Shown here: positions 20,443 through 29,044 of the stretch, one piece after another
Layout: every line of letters begins with the position of its first letter
Position numbering within the stretch: position 1 is the stretch's first letter
Origin: Streptomyces flavotricini
GTDB lineage: Bacteria; Actinomycetota; Actinomycetes; Streptomycetales; Streptomycetaceae
Length of the DNA stretch: 64,000 bases
Direction of reading: 5' to 3'
NCBI RefSeq assembly: GCF_020639365.1
Contig: NZ_JAINUL010000001.1
Location: 6,817,030-6,881,029, forward strand
Position numbers and translations under genes: made by a program
Notes under the pieces: generated by a model
The model's database searches: none
Told to the model about the DNA's origin: nothing
What the model saw: the letters and a program-made list of their open reading frames with translations, nothing else

Positions 20443-21699
20443 ATGACCGTCGGTACGAACAGCTCGCCAGGGGCCGCGACGGCGTCCGGGACGCCGTCCC
20501 TGGCGGCCGTGCCCCCGCAGGGTGCGGGCCGCGCCGCTCCGGCCGCACCCGAGGCCCGCGAACCGCGCGAGGCCCGCGAACCGCGCGAGGCCCGCGACCC
20601 GTCCGGGCCCGGCGAGGTCCCCGAGCTCACCGCGCTCGGGATCGACCCCGACGACCTCCCCGACGGGCTCGTCGTCGCCGACCACACCGGCCGGGTGATC
20701 TGCTTCAACTCCGCCGCCGCCCGGATCACCGCGCTGGCCCCCGGCGAGGCGCTCGGCGCACGCATCGACCGGGCGCTGCCGCTGGAGGACCTCGACGGCC
20801 GCCGCTGGTGGGCGCTGACCGATCCGTACGGGGGCCTCGCCACCCGGCGCGGCCAGCCCGAGCGCAACCTCCTGCTGCCCGGCGGCCGCGAGGTGCTCGT
20901 CTCCGCCCGCTACGTACGCGCCCATCCCACCGGCCCGCTGCGCCGCCTCGTCGTCACCCTGCGCGGCACCGAGGCGCGCCGGCGCACCGAGCGCAGCCAC
21001 GCCGAGCTGATCGCCACCGTCGCGCACGAGCTGCGCTCGCCGCTGACCTCCGTCAAGGGGTTCACCGCGACCCTGCTGGCCAAGTGGGAGCGGTTCACCG
21101 ACGACCAGAAGCGGCTGATGCTGGAGACCGTCGACGCCGACGCCAACCGCGTCACCCGCCTCATCGCCGAGCTCCTCGACATCTCCCGCATCGACTCCGG
21201 CCGCCTGGAGGTGCGCCGCCAGCCGGTGGACATCGCCACTGCCGTGGGCCGGCACGTACAGGCGCTCACCGCGAACGGCCAGGCGCCCGAGCGGTTCCTC
21301 GTACGGGTCGGGTGCGCGCTCCCCGACCTGTGGGCCGACCCGGACAAGATCGACCAGATCCTCGGCAACCTCCTGGAAAATGCGGTGCGGCACGGCGAGG
21401 GAACCGTCACCATCGACGTATCGCCGACCAGCCTGACGAACGCAGCGGGCAAGACCGAGAAGGGAACCGCCGTCACCGTGACCGATGAGGGCCCCGGTAT
21501 CCCCGAGGAGTCGATGGGCCGCGTCTTCACCCGCTTCTGGCGGGGCAGCAAGCGCGGCGGCACCGGCCTGGGCCTGTACATCGTCAAGGGCATCGTCGAG
21601 GCCCACGGCGGGACCATCACGGTCGGCCGCGGCCCCGGCGGCGGCGCCGAGTTCCGATTTATCCTGCCCGTGGGGGCGCCTGCCTACCTCACGCAGTAA
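20443..21699 (+). CDS. PAS-containing sensor histidine kinase (orphan)
   Basis: Cytoplasmic kinase of 418 residues. After a low-complexity Ala/Pro/Glu/Arg N-terminus with an 18-base coding repeat, a PAS domain (GLVVADHTGRVICFNSAAAR, about 85-200) leads into HisKA with the phosphorylated His in ELIATVAHELRSPLTSVKG, and the ATPase domain with N box ILGNLLENAVRHG, G1 TDEGPGIPEE, F FTRFWRG and G2 GGTGLGLYIVKGIVEAHGG. No membrane segment and no response regulator next to it, so the partner is elsewhere. ATG 20443 follows GGTACGGGG. Confidence 0.88.
   Translation: MTVGTNSSPGAATASGTPSLAAVPPQGAGRAAPAAPEAREPREAREPREARDPSGPGEVPELTALGIDPDDLPDGLVVADHTGRVICFNSAAARITALAPGEALGARIDRALPLEDLDGRRWWALTDPYGGLATRRGQPERNLLLPGGREVLVSARYVRAHPTGPLRRLVVTLRGTEARRRTERSHAELIATVAHELRSPLTSVKGFTATLLAKWERFTDDQKRLMLETVDADANRVTRLIAELLDISRIDSGRLEVRRQPVDIATAVGRHVQALTANGQAPERFLVRVGCALPDLWADPDKIDQILGNLLENAVRHGEGTVTIDVSPTSLTNAAGKTEKGTAVTVTDEGPGIPEESMGRVFTRFWRGSKRGGTGLGLYIVKGIVEAHGGTITVGRGPGGGAEFRFILPVGAPAYLTQ
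20551..20598. repeat. 18-bp coding repeat in histidine kinase N-terminus
   Basis: GAGGCCCGCGAACCGCGC occurs twice perfectly and a third time in part (20587-20598), encoding EAREPR units; length is in frame. Confidence 0.9.
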
Positions 21700-21851
21700 C
21701 CCTGCGGAGCGTCTCGCCAGGCGGCCCACGGGCTCCTTCACCCCCAGCGACCTTTAGACTCGTCCTTTGGCACCTTTGTGTCCTTGTGCCGAGCGCGTCG
21801 AGCGTGTCGCGCGGGGGACCCACCAGCCAGCCATCGGAAGTACGGGAAGAG

Positions 21852-22979
21852 ATGTCGGCACCGAACAAGTCGTACGACCCTGTCGAGGTCGAGGCACTGA
21901 AACCGGAAGAGATCGAGCGCATGCGGGACGAGGCGCTCGCCGCCTTCGCGACCGCCGGCGACCTCGACGCGCTGCGTGAGGCGAAGACCGCGCACATGGG
22001 CGACCGCTCGCCCCTGGCGCTCGCCAACCGCGAGATCGGCGCCCTGCCGCCGCAGGCCAAGGCCGAGGCGGGCAAGCGCGTGGGCCAGGCCCGCGGCGCC
22101 GTGAACAAGGCCTTCGGGGCCCGCACGGTCGAGCTCGAAGCCGAGCGCGACGAGCGGGTGCTGGTCGAGGAGGCGGTGGACGTCACGCTGCCCTACGACC
22201 GCGTCCCCGCCGGTGCCCGGCACCCCCTGACCACGCTGATGGACCGCATCGCGGACATCTTCACGGCCATGGGCTACGAGGTGGCCGAGGGCCCCGAGGT
22301 CGAGGCGGAGTGGTTCAACTTCGACGCCCTCAACTTCACGCCCGACCACCCGGCGCGCCAGATGCAGGACACCTTCTTCGTCCAGGGCCCCAAGGGCACC
22401 GAGGGCGACGAGTCCGGCGTCGTGCTGCGCACCCACACCTCCCCGGTGCAGGCGCGCTCGCTGCTCGACCGGGAGCCGCCGGTCTACGTGGTGTGCCCGG
22501 GCCGGGTGTTCCGCACCGACGAGCTCGACGCGACGCACACCCCGGTCTTCCACCAGGTCGAGCTGCTCGCGGTGGACGAGGGCCTGACCATGGCCGACCT
22601 CAAGGGCACCCTGGACCACATGGTCCAATCGCTCTTCGGCAAGGACATGACCACCCGGCTGCGCCCGAACTTCTTCCCGTTCACCGAGCCGTCCGCCGAG
22701 ATGGACATGCAGTGCTACGTGTGCCGCGGCGAGTCGGTGGGCAACCCCGACCGCCCGTGCCGCACCTGCTCCAGCGAGGGCTGGATCGAGCTCGGCGGCT
22801 GCGGAATGGTCAACCCCAAGGTGCTCATCGCCTGCGGTGTGGACCCCGAGAAGTACAGCGGGTTCGCCTTCGGGTTCGGCATCGAGCGGATGCTGATGTT
22901 CCGCCACAACGTCGAAGACATGCGAGACATGGTCGAGGGTGACGTCCGGTTCACCCGGCCGTTCGGGATGGAGATCTGA
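21852..22979 (+). CDS. pheS: Phenylalanyl-tRNA synthetase alpha subunit
   Basis: Class II synthetase subunit of 375 residues. The N-terminal coiled coil (about 15-100) binds tRNA; the catalytic domain has GARHPLTTLMDRIADIF, motif 1 region EGPEVEAEWFNFDALN, motif 2 VFRTDELDATHTPVFHQVE and motif 3 GFAFGFGIERMLM. ATG 21852 follows GGGAAGAG. The TGA overlaps the ATG of pheT. Its leader (21700-21851) shows no T-box-like element. Confidence 0.97.
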   Translation: MSAPNKSYDPVEVEALKPEEIERMRDEALAAFATAGDLDALREAKTAHMGDRSPLALANREIGALPPQAKAEAGKRVGQARGAVNKAFGARTVELEAERDERVLVEEAVDVTLPYDRVPAGARHPLTTLMDRIADIFTAMGYEVAEGPEVEAEWFNFDALNFTPDHPARQMQDTFFVQGPKGTEGDESGVVLRTHTSPVQARSLLDREPPVYVVCPGRVFRTDELDATHTPVFHQVELLAVDEGLTMADLKGTLDHMVQSLFGKDMTTRLRPNFFPFTEPSAEMDMQCYVCRGESVGNPDRPCRTCSSEGWIELGGCGMVNPKVLIACGVDPEKYSGFAFGFGIERMLMFRHNVEDMRDMVEGDVRFTRPFGMEI

Positions 22980-25507
22980 TGCGGGTCCCGCTTTCTTGGC
23001 TGCGGGAGTACGTCGACCTGCCTGCGGGCGAAACCGGTCGTGACGTACAGGCCAAGCTCGTAGATGCCGGCCTGGAGGTCGAGAGGGTCGAGCAGCTCGG
23101 CGCCGGCCTCAAGGGTCCCCTGGTCGTCGGCCAGGTGCTGACCATCGAGGAGCTCGAGGGCTTCCGCAAGCCGATCCGTTTCTGCACGGTCGACGTCGGC
23201 CAGGCCAACGGCACCGGTGAGCCGCAGGAGATCGTCTGCGGCGCCCGGAACTTCTCCGTCGGCGACAAGGTCGTCGTGGTCCTGCCCGGCGCGGTGCTGC
23301 CCGGCGACTTCGCGATCGCCTCGCGCAAGACGTACGGCCGCACCTCGCACGGCATGATCTGCTCCGGCGACGAGCTGGGCATGGGCGACGACGGCACGCA
23401 CGGCATCATCGTGCTGCCGCCCGAGCACGAGGTGGGCACCGACGCGATCGAGCTGCTCCAGCTCGTCGACGAGGTCCTCGACATCGCCGTCACCCCCGAC
23501 CGCGGCTACTGCCTGTCCATGCGCGGCGTGGCCCGCGAGACCGCCACCGCGTACGGCCTGCCGCTGCGCGACCCGGCGCTGCTCGACGTGCCCGCGCCGA
23601 ACTCGTACGGCTACCTGGTCAAGATCGACGACCCGGCCGGCTGCGACCGCTTCACCGCCCGCACGGTGACCGGCCTCGACCCCGAGGCGAAGTCCCCGAT
23701 CTGGCTCACGCGGCGCCTGCAGAAGGCCGGCATGCGGCCGATCTCGCTCGCCGTCGACGTCACCAACTACGTGATGCTCGAGCTGGGCCAGCCGCTGCAC
23801 GCCTACGACCGTTCCCGCCTGGACGGTGCCATCGGCGTGCGCCGGGCCGAGCAGGGCGAGAAGTTCACCACCCTCGACGGGGTCAAGCGCACGCTCGACG
23901 CCGAGGACCTGGTGATCACCGACAACAGCGGGCCGATCGGCCTCGCCGGTGTCATGGGCGGCGCCAACACCGAGATCGCCGACTCCGTGACCGACCCCGA
24001 GACCGGCATCGTCTCGGGCACCACGGACGTCGTGATCGAGGCGGCCCACTTCGACGCCCTGACGATCTCGCGCTCCGCCCGCCGCCACAAGCTCGCCTCC
24101 GAGGCCTCCAAGCGCTTCGAGCGCGGCGTCGACCCGCAGGCGGCCTCCGCGGCCGCGCAGCGGACCGTCGACCTGCTCGTGCTGCTCGCGGGCGGCACCG
24201 CCGAGGCCGGCGTCACCGAGCTCACCGCCCCGGGCGCCCCGCGCACCATCGCGATGCGCGCGGACCACCCGGACCGGGTCGCGGGCATGGACTACGGCCG
24301 CGAGACCGTCGTCCGCCGCCTCCAGGAGGTCGGCTGCGACGTCTACGGCCAGGACGAGCTCGTCGTCACCGTCCCCTCGTGGCGGCCCGACCTCGCCGAG
24401 CCCAACGACCTCGCCGAAGAGGTCATCCGGCTGGAGGGCTACGGGAACCTCCCGTCGACCCTCCCGAAGCTGCCCTCCGGCCGCGGTCTGACCGCCCGCC
24501 AGCAGCTGCACCGCCGGGTCGGCCGTGCGCTGGCCGGTGCCGGCTACGTCGAGGCGCTCAGCTACCCGTTCGTCGGCGAGGGCGTCTTCGACCAGCTCCA
24601 GCTGCCGGCGCACGACGCGGCCCGCCAGGTCGTCAAGCTGGTCAACCCGCTCTCCGACGAGGAGCCGGCGCTGCGCACCACGCTGCTGCCGGGCCTGCTG
24701 GGCGCGCTGCGCCGCAACGACAGCCGGGGCAGCCACGACCTCGCCCTCTTCGAGACGGGCTCGGTCTTCCGGGCCGGCCCGCAGCCGGGTGTCGCCGTAC
24801 GACTGCCCGTCGACCGCCGTCCCACGGCCGAGGAGATCGCCACGCTGAACGCCGCCCTGCCGGCCCAGCCGCGGTACGCCGCGGTCGTGCTGGCCGGTGC
24901 GCGCGAGCAGGCCGGCTGGTGGGGCAAGGGCCGCCCGGCCGACTGGGCGGACGCGGTGCAGGCCGCGCGCTCGCTGGCCGCCGAGGCCGGTGCGGACCTC
25001 GTCGTGCGACAGGGCCAGTACGGGCCCTGGCACCCGGGCCGGTGCGCCGAGCTGATCGTCACCCTGAACGGGGTGGAGACGGTCATCGGGCACGCCGGTG
25101 AGCTGCACCCGCGCGTCGTCAAGGCGATGGGCCTGCCGGCCCGCACCAGCGCCATGGAGCTCGACCTGGACCGCCTCGCGGCGGCCGGCGGCGAGGCCGT
25201 GGTGGCGCCCCGGATCTCCACCTTCCCGGTGGCGACCCAGGACGTCGCGCTGATCGTCGACGCTTCTGTCCCGGCGGCCGAGGTCGAGACCGCGCTGCGC
25301 AAGGGCGCCGGCGAACTGCTGGAGTCCCTGAGGCTGTTCGACGTGTTCACCGGTGAGCAGGTCGGCGAGGGCAAGAAGTCCCTGGCGTACGCGCTGCGCT
25401 TCCGCGCGGCCGACCGCACGCTGACCGCCGAGGAGTCCACGGCCGCGCGCGACGCGGCGGTGGCGCTGGCGGGCGAGCGTACGGGCGCGGTGCTGCGCGG
25501 GGCGTAA
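22979..25507 (+). CDS. pheT: Phenylalanyl-tRNA synthetase beta subunit
   Basis: Full-length beta subunit of 842 residues that forms the alpha2-beta2 enzyme with PheS. Domain order is as usual: N-terminal MRVPLSWLREYVDLPAG, tRNA-binding OB domain (about 40-160), B3/B4 editing region, B5 and the C-terminal ferredoxin-like anticodon domain (ISTFPVATQDVALIVDASVP onward). Translationally coupled to pheS (ATGA-type overlap). A strong terminator follows. Confidence 0.97.
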   Translation: MRVPLSWLREYVDLPAGETGRDVQAKLVDAGLEVERVEQLGAGLKGPLVVGQVLTIEELEGFRKPIRFCTVDVGQANGTGEPQEIVCGARNFSVGDKVVVVLPGAVLPGDFAIASRKTYGRTSHGMICSGDELGMGDDGTHGIIVLPPEHEVGTDAIELLQLVDEVLDIAVTPDRGYCLSMRGVARETATAYGLPLRDPALLDVPAPNSYGYLVKIDDPAGCDRFTARTVTGLDPEAKSPIWLTRRLQKAGMRPISLAVDVTNYVMLELGQPLHAYDRSRLDGAIGVRRAEQGEKFTTLDGVKRTLDAEDLVITDNSGPIGLAGVMGGANTEIADSVTDPETGIVSGTTDVVIEAAHFDALTISRSARRHKLASEASKRFERGVDPQAASAAAQRTVDLLVLLAGGTAEAGVTELTAPGAPRTIAMRADHPDRVAGMDYGRETVVRRLQEVGCDVYGQDELVVTVPSWRPDLAEPNDLAEEVIRLEGYGNLPSTLPKLPSGRGLTARQQLHRRVGRALAGAGYVEALSYPFVGEGVFDQLQLPAHDAARQVVKLVNPLSDEEPALRTTLLPGLLGALRRNDSRGSHDLALFETGSVFRAGPQPGVAVRLPVDRRPTAEEIATLNAALPAQPRYAAVVLAGAREQAGWWGKGRPADWADAVQAARSLAAEAGADLVVRQGQYGPWHPGRCAELIVTLNGVETVIGHAGELHPRVVKAMGLPARTSAMELDLDRLAAAGGEAVVAPRISTFPVATQDVALIVDASVPAAEVETALRKGAGELLESLRLFDVFTGEQVGEGKKSLAYALRFRAADRTLTAEESTAARDAAVALAGERTGAVLRGA

Positions 25508-25526
25508 CCGCTGCGTGGAGCGAGGT

Positions 25527-25564
25527 GCGAGGGGCGTGTCCGGTGATCCGGACACGCCCCTCGC
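25527..25564 (+). terminator. Terminator of pheST
   Basis: A perfect 17-base stem with TGAT loop (arms 25527-25543 and 25548-25564, GCGAGGGGCGTGTCCGG and its complement), 20 bases after pheT. Confidence 0.88.
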
Positions 25565-25678
25565 GCATGGGAGGGAGCGGGAGGACCCCGCTCACTCATT
25601 CGGGTGAGAACGCAGGTGACCCGTGTCCCGGGCTTCCCGCTGTCGACAGAATCGACGCGGCCGAGGGGAGCCGGAACG

Positions 25679-26743
25679 ATGATCACGCGCGGGGAGACGC
25701 CCCAGGTGCGTCGGGCATGCGTCCTTGCATGGGGCGCCGCCGCGGTGTCCTGGGAGCTGTCCACCCCCGGGCGGCTGGGCGCCAGCCTGGCCAGCTGCGC
25801 GGCGTTCCTGTTACTGGCCACCGGGTGTGCCCTGCACGTCCGGCGCGAGCTGACGGCGGAGCTGCGGCGCACGCGGGAGATCGCGGGCGCGGCGCAGCGG
25901 GCCCTGCTGCGGCCCCTGCCGGGGAGGATCGGGAGCCTGACGCTGGCGGCGGCACAACTGTCGGCGAGCCGGGGCGCGTCGGTGGGCGGGGACCTGTACG
26001 AGGCCGTGCCGACCGGGTACGGGGTCCGGGTGGTGATCGGGGACGTACGGGGGCACGGGCTGCCGGCGCTGGGCGCGGCGGCGGCGGTGCTCGGGGCCTT
26101 CCGGGAGGCGGCGTACGACGAACCCGCGCTCGGTGGGGTGCTGGCCCGGATGGAACGGGCCCTGTCCCGGCACGTCCTGGCGCAGGACGCCGCGGAGGAG
26201 TTCGTGACGGTGCTGCTGCTCCAGATCGCGGAGGACGGCTCCGTCCAGGCCCTGAACTGCGGCCACCCGTGGCCGTACCTCCTGCGCCAGCCGCAGCCGC
26301 TCGAAGCCTGCGGGGCGTGCGGCCCGAGCCGGGCGCGCGCGGCCCCGCGGGCGTTCGGGGCGAGGGTCCGCGCGGAGCCCGGGGAACGGGGAAGGGCCGG
26401 GGCGGGGGAAGGCCCCGCGCGGCGGCGCACGGTCGTGCGGCGGTTCCACGGGGGTGAAGTGCTGCCGCCGCTCGGGGTGGTGCCCGTACCGCCGGATCCG
26501 CGGCCGCACGACTGCGGGCAACTGTGGCCCGGAGACGTCCTGTTCCTGCACACCGACGGCGCCGAGGACGCGCGCGACCGCGACGGGCGGTTCTTCCCGC
26601 TGCGCGGCGTGCTCGCGGAGCAGGCCGACGACACGCCCGCGCGGCTGGTCGCGGGCGTGCACGCCGCACTGCTTCGCCACACCGGCGGGCAGCTGACCGA
26701 CGACGTCGCACTTCTGGTGCTGCGCAACGACCGCAACCCCTGA
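25679..26743 (+). CDS. SpoIIE/PP2C-type protein serine phosphatase with membrane anchor
   Basis: Phosphatase of 354 residues likely to dephosphorylate an anti-sigma antagonist or similar phosphoserine protein. Two hydrophobic segments near the N-terminus (CVLAWGAAAVSWEL and LASCAAFLLLATGCAL) anchor it. The PP2C metal motifs follow: SVGGDLYEAV, VVIGDVRGHGLPALG, NCGHPWPYLL, FLHTDGAEDARDRDGRFFPL and LTDDVALLVL. A Gly/Arg/Ala-rich insert (about 220-260) splits the domain. ATG 25679 follows GAGGGGAG. No cognate anti-sigma gene is adjacent. Confidence 0.87.
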   Translation: MITRGETPQVRRACVLAWGAAAVSWELSTPGRLGASLASCAAFLLLATGCALHVRRELTAELRRTREIAGAAQRALLRPLPGRIGSLTLAAAQLSASRGASVGGDLYEAVPTGYGVRVVIGDVRGHGLPALGAAAAVLGAFREAAYDEPALGGVLARMERALSRHVLAQDAAEEFVTVLLLQIAEDGSVQALNCGHPWPYLLRQPQPLEACGACGPSRARAAPRAFGARVRAEPGERGRAGAGEGPARRRTVVRRFHGGEVLPPLGVVPVPPDPRPHDCGQLWPGDVLFLHTDGAEDARDRDGRFFPLRGVLAEQADDTPARLVAGVHAALLRHTGGQLTDDVALLVLRNDRNP

Positions 26744-26844
26744 ACCGGAGGGGACCGCACACCGGGCCCGGTGGGAGGGCCCGGCGCGCGTTCCACGGCC
26801 CCTGCCGGGGCCCGGCGACCAACCGGGTGCCGACGGAGCCGGAG

Positions 26845-26897
26845 CGCGCCGCCCGCCTGCCATGGAGTGTCGGGCAGACAGCAAGGCGGGCGGCGCG
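26845..26897 (+). terminator. Probable terminator of SpoIIE-type phosphatase gene
   Basis: CGCGCCGCCCGCCT and its exact complement are separated by a 25-base loop, about 100 bases after the stop codon. Confidence 0.55.
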
Positions 26898-27021
26898 GTG
26901 CGGGTCGTCGCACTGTACGAGGGGGAGCCGACGACCCGGGCTGCCTCTTTGGCGAGGCTCTTAAGTGAACCGCTCCCAGGGCTCGTTGCGGCAGGGTGCG
27001 TATCGCATTTATGCGCGTACT

Positions 27022-27044
27022 CGGTTCACACCCCGTGTGAACCG
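27022..27044. promoter_or_regulatory. Palindromic operator candidate upstream of TPR regulator
   Basis: CGGTTCACA-CCCCG-TGTGAACCG, nine-base perfect arms, overlapping where the -35 region of the TAGCCT (27054) promoter would be. A matching half-site GTGAACCG lies 57 bases upstream. Confidence 0.6.
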
Positions 27045-27086
27045 CGCACCCACTAGCCTGGGACCGAAGAGCCCTTGGAGGGGCCC

Positions 27087-28427
27087 ATGCAGCCCAATGC
27101 CCTTCTCGACGCCCTCCTCGCCGAGGCGGGCATGTCCCACGCCGGACTCGCGGCGCACGTCAACCAGGCGGGCCGGTCCCGCGGACTCGCCCTGCGCTAC
27201 GAACACACCGCCGTCACCCGGTGGTTGAAGGGACAGCGGCCGCGCGGCCAGGTGCCCGACCTGATCTGCGAGGTGCTCGGCGGCCGGCTCCGGCGCCCGG
27301 TGTCGCTGGACGACGTCGGGCTCGGCGTTCCGGGCCAGCCCGTCTCCCCGCACGGCTCCCCGCTGAGCGGCTTCGTCGACCGGGCCGCCGCCCTGTGGCG
27401 CTCCGACGAGCAGGGCCGTGTCCAGCTGCTCACCGCCGAGGCCGTCACCGGGACGCCCGCCGTCATCCCGGTCTGGGAGTGGGAGAACCCGCCCGAGGAC
27501 GCCGACGTCTCCCGGGACGGGCCGAACCGGATCGGCCCGCAGCACATCGAGATCCTCCGGGCCGCCCGCGCGCACTACGAGCTGATGTACCGGCGCGCCG
27601 GCGGAGTGGCCACCCGGGCCCGCATCGTCCGCTTCCTCGGCAGCGAGACCGCGCCGATGCTGCGCGGGAGCTACCCCGACGGGCTCGGCCGCCAGCTGCA
27701 CCGGGCGACCGGCTCCCTCGTGGCGGTGGCCGGGATCTGCGCGTACGACTCGGACGCCCACGGGCTCGCCCAGCGGTACTTCCACCAGGCGCTGCGGCTC
27801 GCGAAGGCCAGCGGGGACCGGGGGCTCGGCGCCTACGTCATCGCGCTGATCGTCAACCAGTCCCTGCACCTGCGCGAGTACCGCCAGGCCGTCGCCTTCG
27901 CCGAGGCCGCGCTGCGCGCCGCGGGCCGGCACACCACCCCGGCCCTGGCCGCCGACCTGTACGCCATGCAGGCCAAGGCGTACGCGCAACTCGGCGACAC
28001 CACGGCCGCGTTGGCCTGCATCCGCAATGCCGAGGCGGCCGCCGAGCGGATCCGGCCCGGTACGGAGCCGGACGAGACGGGGTACGTCCAGCCCGGGCTG
28101 GTCAACGTGCAGGTGGCCGAGGCGCTGCTCAGCCTCGGCGACCTGCACGCCGCCCACGAGCAGGCGACGGCGGCGGTCGGGACTCCGGCGCACGACCGCG
28201 GGCGGGTCCACCGGCTGGCGATGCTCTGCGAGATCCAGCTGCGCCAGGGAGAGGCGGACCGGGCGGTGGCGGCCGCGGCCGAGATGGCCGAGCGGGCCAA
28301 GGGGATGGAGTCGCTGCGACTGCGGGACCGGTTGCGAGCGGTCCGCGAACAGCTGCTGACCAGCGGATGTTCCGGCGCGGAGGAGACCGCGCAGCTGATC
28401 GACGGGGCGCTGCGCGTTCCCCTGTGA
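27087..28427 (+). CDS. NsdA-like TPR regulatory protein
   Basis: Protein of 446 residues in the streptomycete family that includes the differentiation regulator NsdA. The N-terminal part resembles a degenerate helix-turn-helix (LLDALLAEAGMSHAGLAAHV, HTAVTRWLKGQRPRGQVPDL), and from about residue 200 helical TPR-like repeats follow (YFHQALRLAKASGDRGLGAY, RQAVAFAEAALRAAGRH, LHAAHEQATAAVG). Such proteins affect sporulation and antibiotic production; whether this one does is inference. ATG 27087 follows TTGGAGGGG. A perfect palindrome covers its promoter, suggesting tight or autogenous control. Confidence 0.75.
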   Translation: MQPNALLDALLAEAGMSHAGLAAHVNQAGRSRGLALRYEHTAVTRWLKGQRPRGQVPDLICEVLGGRLRRPVSLDDVGLGVPGQPVSPHGSPLSGFVDRAAALWRSDEQGRVQLLTAEAVTGTPAVIPVWEWENPPEDADVSRDGPNRIGPQHIEILRAARAHYELMYRRAGGVATRARIVRFLGSETAPMLRGSYPDGLGRQLHRATGSLVAVAGICAYDSDAHGLAQRYFHQALRLAKASGDRGLGAYVIALIVNQSLHLREYRQAVAFAEAALRAAGRHTTPALAADLYAMQAKAYAQLGDTTAALACIRNAEAAAERIRPGTEPDETGYVQPGLVNVQVAEALLSLGDLHAAHEQATAAVGTPAHDRGRVHRLAMLCEIQLRQGEADRAVAAAAEMAERAKGMESLRLRDRLRAVREQLLTSGCSGAEETAQLIDGALRVPL

Positions 28428-28445
28428 GCGCGCGAACTGCTGCCA

Positions 28446-28478
28446 TGTTGCCACCTACTCGAACGGAAGGTGGCAACA
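28446..28478 (+). promoter_or_regulatory. 11-bp inverted repeat covering the Nudix ribosome binding site
   Basis: TGTTGCCACCT-N11-AGGTGGCAACA, perfect arms. The Shine-Dalgarno-like GGAAGG (28465-28470) lies at the loop/right-arm border, three to thirteen bases before the GTG at 28482. It could be an RNA hairpin that hides the ribosome binding site or a DNA operator. Confidence 0.6.
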
Positions 28479-28481
28479 ACC

Positions 28482-29012
28482 GTGCAGTGGACGAACCTGA
28501 GTGAGCAGACCGTGTACAAGAACCGCTGGTTCGACGTGAACCTCGCCGATGTGGAACTCCCCGACGGCCGGCACCTGGACCACTTCGTGATCCGGCTGCG
28601 GCCCGTCGCCGTCGCCACGGCCGTCAACGAGGCCAACGAGGTGCTGCTGCTGTGGCGGCACCGGTTCATCACCGACAGCTGGGGCTGGGAGCTGCCCGCG
28701 GGCGTGGTCGAGGACGGCGAGGACATCGCGGCGGCCGCGGCCCGGGAGATGGAGGAGGAGTCGGGCTGGCGGCCCGGTCCCCTCCAGCACCTGATGACCG
28801 TCGAACCGGCCAACGGGCTGACCGATGCCCGCCACCACCTCTACTGGGCGGACGGGGCGACGTACATCGGACATCCCGAGGACGACTTCGAGTCCTCACG
28901 CCGCGAGTGGGTACCCCTCAAACTCGTGCCGGACATGATCGCGCGCGGCGAGGTCCCGGCCGCCAACATGGCGGCCGGGCTGCTGCTCCTCCACCACCTG
29001 CGGCTCGGCTGA
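28482..29012 (+). CDS. Nudix hydrolase (ADP-ribose pyrophosphatase-like)
   Basis: Nudix enzyme of 176 residues. The signature is complete: GVVEDGEDIAAAAAREMEEE then SGW, i.e. G-x5-E-x7-R-E-x2-E-E-x-G. The surrounding sequence (WFDVNLADVELPDGRHLDHF, LLWRHRFITDSWGWELPAG) is like ADP-sugar pyrophosphatases. GTG 28482 is chosen because a perfect inverted repeat occupies the bases just upstream; GTG 28470 would put the repeat inside the gene. It follows the NsdA-like gene by 54 bases. Confidence 0.85.
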   Translation: MQWTNLSEQTVYKNRWFDVNLADVELPDGRHLDHFVIRLRPVAVATAVNEANEVLLLWRHRFITDSWGWELPAGVVEDGEDIAAAAAREMEEESGWRPGPLQHLMTVEPANGLTDARHHLYWADGATYIGHPEDDFESSRREWVPLKLVPDMIARGEVPAANMAAGLLLLHHLRLG

Positions 29013-29044
29013 CCCCGCCGGCCGCGGGTCGCGGCGGTACGGGA

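Larger units (their letters stand above)
26744..27086 (+). promoter_or_regulatory. Intergenic region upstream of NsdA-like gene
   Basis: 343 bases without a supported gene. It has a 14-base inverted repeat (26845-26858 with 26884-26897), probably the terminator of the phosphatase gene, a half-site GTGAACCG at 26965-26972, a full palindrome at 27022-27044 and a -10-like TAGCCT at 27054-27059. Confidence 0.5.

Noticed and set aside
21700..21851. T-box or attenuator in the pheST leader
   Set aside because: No T-box consensus, no Phe-rich leader peptide and no terminator hairpin could be seen in this 152-base gap.
26862..27056. Small ORF in the gap before the NsdA-like gene
   Set aside because: It starts inside a terminator-like inverted repeat and runs through the palindrome and promoter; codon bias is poor.
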